This document shows, piece by piece, positions 62,701-64,000 of a DNA stretch of 64,000 bases. The stretch comes from JAWKMZ01 sp041391965 (GTDB lineage Bacteria; Bacteroidota; Bacteroidia; Flavobacteriales; Flavobacteriaceae). Position numbers and translations under genes: made by a program. The stretch is taken from contig JAWKMZ010000001.1 of the NCBI GenBank assembly GCA_041391965.1, positions 124,001 through 188,000 of the forward strand, in the 5' to 3' direction. The notes under the pieces were generated by a model. It saw only the letters and a program-made list of their open reading frames with translations, was not told the origin of the DNA and searched no databases. The stretch's first letter is position 1. The number at the start of each line of letters is the position of its first letter.

Positions 62701-62779
62701 GATCCTTTTTTATAACAGACTGCGTGTAACCATGAGAAGCTATTAATATGCTTATAAATAAAAAAAAATGACGCCACAT
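59726..62779 (-). CDS. CHAT-domain (caspase-like) protein with N-terminal TPR array
   Basis: 1017 aa. Signal peptide (about 1-20, SHGYTQ), a long TPR/helical region (about 25-640; ALEQAQLGLKIL, AVEKYQLSLDLYKTIIGENNTDVAQAYNNIAVEYRNLG), and a CHAT domain (about 690-975) with the catalytic His in LHLAMHSNINE (about 846-850) and the Cys in LSACETGNG (about 891), then SRAFNYAGIPSTVVSLWKVDDEAT. One transmembrane helix near the end (about 990-1008; YYWYCLFILLLLLFVF) and a basic tail RKRLIQLFKK. Predicted orientation: caspase-like domain in the periplasm, tethered to the inner membrane. Faces the ECF/TPR pair. Confidence 0.9.
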   Translation of the reverse strand: MWRHFFLFISILIASHGYTQSVIKKDRLTIKADSLHLEGEYQKALALRNQAIKQNKKASKDEIYFLKAKYFHTQSAYYEFESYSYHNLNKRITKETREQYLDSALQSAIKARDLCLQIKNPDKKFQYDIQNRIYHQTAYLGNWKFALEQAQLGLKILKDTLSQNNKIFVDLIYDIGFINSKLGDYSKAVEKYQLSLDLYKTIIGENNTDVAQAYNNIAVEYRNLGLHKKELESLIKAKNIWETLNNDDDKQFLYRCYGNLFYWYSYYGDFDKAEAYILKKQKLRSDKFATQPNGFLRNKEEIYQDQLNEWYDLMLHYSRKEDTIKTEFYAKSIIKKIKTDKPLLNFETNILSATLKFYANFIKAKNKEYALSLLEKAIKIQQTYKEKYYTKEFPFLLAKAELLFNSEKSLEAKPILETLDSVSKKQEILDRFKLFILKAKINHKNSQNDVAQNNFDAALSLLKTDNTTIEQLTIDNLKPLISFEVIDGFLAMGNFYMDMFKHTNNYINLQKATHRYLLASKIYEQLYLGNHYNNTLYITYNAINTHLLNALENYRNEKLLIKVINAIENNSSKLTWSKFVFNNQRQQLDLPQALINKEEGIKAQLNFYQKAMLSVANNPEEKVMLWKEKIYELKEALLKIQDTIKQKNESYYQFNIKDFDVTNLQKGLENNAVVLKYIQTDTKLYSFLISNKTIKLWSVKNKDVVINTLKSCLETLKNRQQNYQALLNQLKGLLFENDEYKTYEKITIIPDGALHSFPFESLILDKHMPNIGYATSLLLYNEQKATTSNFESVKLGAFCASNVGAKLPNAPKEINAILKIFKGKAFLNASKAEFLNQSNQFNVLHLAMHSNINETQPDYSSLNFYGKDKQLFISELYNETFNANMVVLSACETGNGFYENGEGVISLSRAFNYAGIPSTVVSLWKVDDEATSKVMTYFYEHLKQGEKKDEALKNAKLDYLEHTDDELLKHPYYWSGFVLTGNTDALVKSGTYYWYCLFILLLLLFVFRKRLIQLFKK

Positions 62780-62962
62780 ATAGTTGATAAATAATCCTAA
62801 ATTTAAACAATTAGCATAAAAGTAATACGCTTCTTACATTTATTGCTTTATGTTATAAGCTTTGCTTTAGGCTCTTGGCGTGTTTTAATTTGGTCATTTT
62901 AAATTTCATATCCTGTTTATATACGTCAAACGCTTTAACATTTAAACTTCACCAAATTGTAA
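62780..62962. other. Spacer upstream of the CHAT gene
   Basis: AT-rich. A TAAATTTA sequence (62798-62805, one base from TAnnTTTG) might serve the CHAT gene. No terminator or small gene supported. Confidence 0.3.
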
Positions 62963-63712
62963 TCATTCTAAAATTTTGTACAAAATAGGTTTGCTTGGTG
63001 TCGCATCATTTTCAAATGGTGCAATTTGAAGGTTTAGTATATAACAGCCATCTTTAACTTTGTTAGACACGTAAATAAACTCTGTAATGGTTGCGTCTAA
63101 TCGCATTTTACCTTTAGTATTCCAAAAGGCATTGTGAGCTAACAATTTGCCTTCATCTTTTTCTTTATCAACACTTGGCAAATCAATAAGTAAGTGTTTT
63201 ATTCCTTTTTCGCGCAAGTAAGTAGCTGCTTCTTCCAATAAGTAAGTTGGGTTTGTATTAGAATACTGTTTAGAAAGTTTATCTTTCATATTAGGCAAGG
63301 TTCTAATTATCACAGCTTCTCGCTTTTTGTTTCCTAATGCAGTTTGAAGTTGTTTTTTTGAAATCACAAAATCAGCATCTATTTTTTCTGCAGCTACAGT
63401 AACAACTTCTGCCAAAAAGAAAAATTGTTTTAAATGTTTGTTGATAGAATAAAATTCTTTCGTAATATGTCCAACACATTCGGTATGCGTTCCATGTGCA
63501 TGCGGATTGAACCAAATGCTGTTAAAATTGACATCTGCACCTTGCGACACACTTCCTATCCAATCATCAACTTTTACAGGTTCTATTTTTGGAGCTTCCA
63601 AATACCAAGCGTTCACATTATTTTTTGAAGCGTGCATTGGTATTGAAATATCTATAGGTTTGGATAAATCTATTTGTAGTTTTTTTGAATGACATTGAAT
63701 GGTTGCAAGCAT
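62963..63712 (-). CDS. Cyclase family protein (kynurenine formamidase-like metal hydrolase)
   Basis: 249 aa. The metal motif HxGTHxxxxxH is present as FNPHAHGTHTECVGH (about residues 69-83), with DISIPM near 22 at the start and conserved LLIDLPSVDKEKDEG near 175 giving further ligands. Family members hydrolyse formylkynurenine, isatin or cyclic amides; the substrate here is unknown. No other tryptophan-catabolism genes are seen. Start overlaps the hemW stop by 1 base (TAATG). Confidence 0.9.
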   Translation of the reverse strand: MLATIQCHSKKLQIDLSKPIDISIPMHASKNNVNAWYLEAPKIEPVKVDDWIGSVSQGADVNFNSIWFNPHAHGTHTECVGHITKEFYSINKHLKQFFFLAEVVTVAAEKIDADFVISKKQLQTALGNKKREAVIIRTLPNMKDKLSKQYSNTNPTYLLEEAATYLREKGIKHLLIDLPSVDKEKDEGKLLAHNAFWNTKGKMRLDATITEFIYVSNKVKDGCYILNLQIAPFENDATPSKPILYKILE

Positions 63713-64000
63713 TATAAATTGATTTTGAATAAGTCTGATGCGATGCCATCACTTAAAAATTTGCCTTTTTTTGTGACGTGCAAAGTATTGGCATGAAGAT
63801 ACAACAAATCATTTTTTAAATGAATATCTGCTTGTTTTAAAAGGTATTTTTTATAGGTCAAACCAAAATTTTGCTGAATTGTATCCAAAGAAATTCCCCA
63901 AATAGTTCGCAAACCTGTCATTACATATTCATTGTATTTATCTGTTAAAGAAAGTGTTTCTGTTTCTATAGGAAGGTTTTTTTTGTCTATAGATTGGATG
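63712..64000 (-). CDS. hemW: HemW-like radical SAM protein, C-terminal part (5' end cut by window edge)
   Basis: Only the last 95 codons are in the window. The tail reads IETETLSLTDKYNEYVMTGLR then TIWGISLDTIQQNFG, and ends KKGKFLSDGIASDLFKINL, matching the C-terminal domain of HemW/coproporphyrinogen-III-oxidase-like proteins (the NEYVMTGLR box). HemW is a heme chaperone; true HemN is less likely from this tail. The radical-SAM CxxxCxxC lies outside the window. Read through from 64000 to the stop at 63712-63714. Confidence 0.85.
   Translation of the reverse strand, partial: IQSIDKKNLPIETETLSLTDKYNEYVMTGLRTIWGISLDTIQQNFGLTYKKYLLKQADIHLKNDLLYLHANTLHVTKKGKFLSDGIASDLFKINL

Noticed and set aside
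63712..63921. A stand-alone 69-codon gene at the right edge
   Set aside because: The frame stays open upstream to the window edge and the sequence is the HemW C-terminus; the internal ATG is a Met in NEYVMTGLR.
1..64000. CRISPR array, insertion sequence, prophage, integrase or toxin-antitoxin genes
   Set aside because: No regularly spaced repeats, transposase/integrase motifs or small paired genes of that kind were found on either strand.

Overview
The window is a stretch of ordinary chromosome from a low-GC member of the Bacteroidota, almost certainly family Flavobacteriaceae. The signs are: proteins with C-terminal type IX secretion (T9SS) sorting domains plus a PorT homologue; a TamL-type Omp85 lipoprotein; a CarboxypepD_reg/DUF5686 outer-membrane protein; the zinc-less flavobacterial form of AccD; few Shine-Dalgarno sequences; and many promoters of the Bacteroidota form, TAnnTTTG with TTG about 18-21 bases upstream. 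No prophage, insertion sequence, CRISPR array or rRNA operon was seen. One tRNA gene, Leu(UAG), is present. Both ends cut through genes (trkH on the left, hemW on the right).

Layout. 1-2819 (-): Trk potassium uptake, trkA then trkH. 2980-7796: menaquinone methyltransferase, porT, an rRNA/tRNA 2'-O-methyltransferase and tamL. 7907-14270 (+): fbaA, accD, rpsO, pnp, a secreted protein of unknown function and a deoxynucleoside kinase. 14348-21023 (-): membrane and soluble pyrophosphatases, a DUF5686 protein and pyruvate dehydrogenase E1 beta. 21245-29968 (+): etfB-etfA, a bifunctional nuclease, a nucleoside transporter, thyA, a membrane-anchored dihydrofolate reductase, a flavoprotein, fabD and lspA. 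30055-33960: a small CxxC protein, galE with a sugar aminotransferase, and waaA. 34053-37151 (+) holds an amphipathic repeat lipoprotein, an aldo-keto reductase and an M20 dipeptidase, with tRNA-Leu on the opposite strand. 37233-42770: a secreted M28 peptidase, a BlaI/M56 regulatory pair with a visible operator, a DUF4407 membrane protein and a STAS protein.

42972-50513 is a metabolic island: five minus-strand genes encode a full trans-4-hydroxy-L-proline degradation route to 2-oxoglutarate (2-epimerase, D-hydroxyproline dehydrogenase, pyrroline-hydroxycarboxylate deaminase, 2-oxoglutarate semialdehyde dehydrogenase). A DUF885 lipoprotein peptidase is embedded in the operon, and an AraC-type regulator is divergent to it. 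The organism probably takes hydroxyproline-containing peptides from collagen-like or plant/algal cell-wall protein.

50500-58397 (-) is more accessory: a PhnA-family protein, an internally duplicated secreted protein, an MmcQ/YjbR protein, two T9SS-exported repeat proteins and several small secreted or lipoproteins. 58482-62779 holds an ECF sigma factor overlapping a membrane TPR protein, facing a large CHAT (caspase-like) TPR protein. The right end has a cyclase-family hydrolase and the hemW tail.

The points most worth following are the hydroxyproline operon with its peptidase and AraC repeats, the sigma/TPR/CHAT locus, the M56 sensor whose extracytoplasmic part resembles ExbD, and the dihydrofolate reductase fused to a 2TM membrane anchor.
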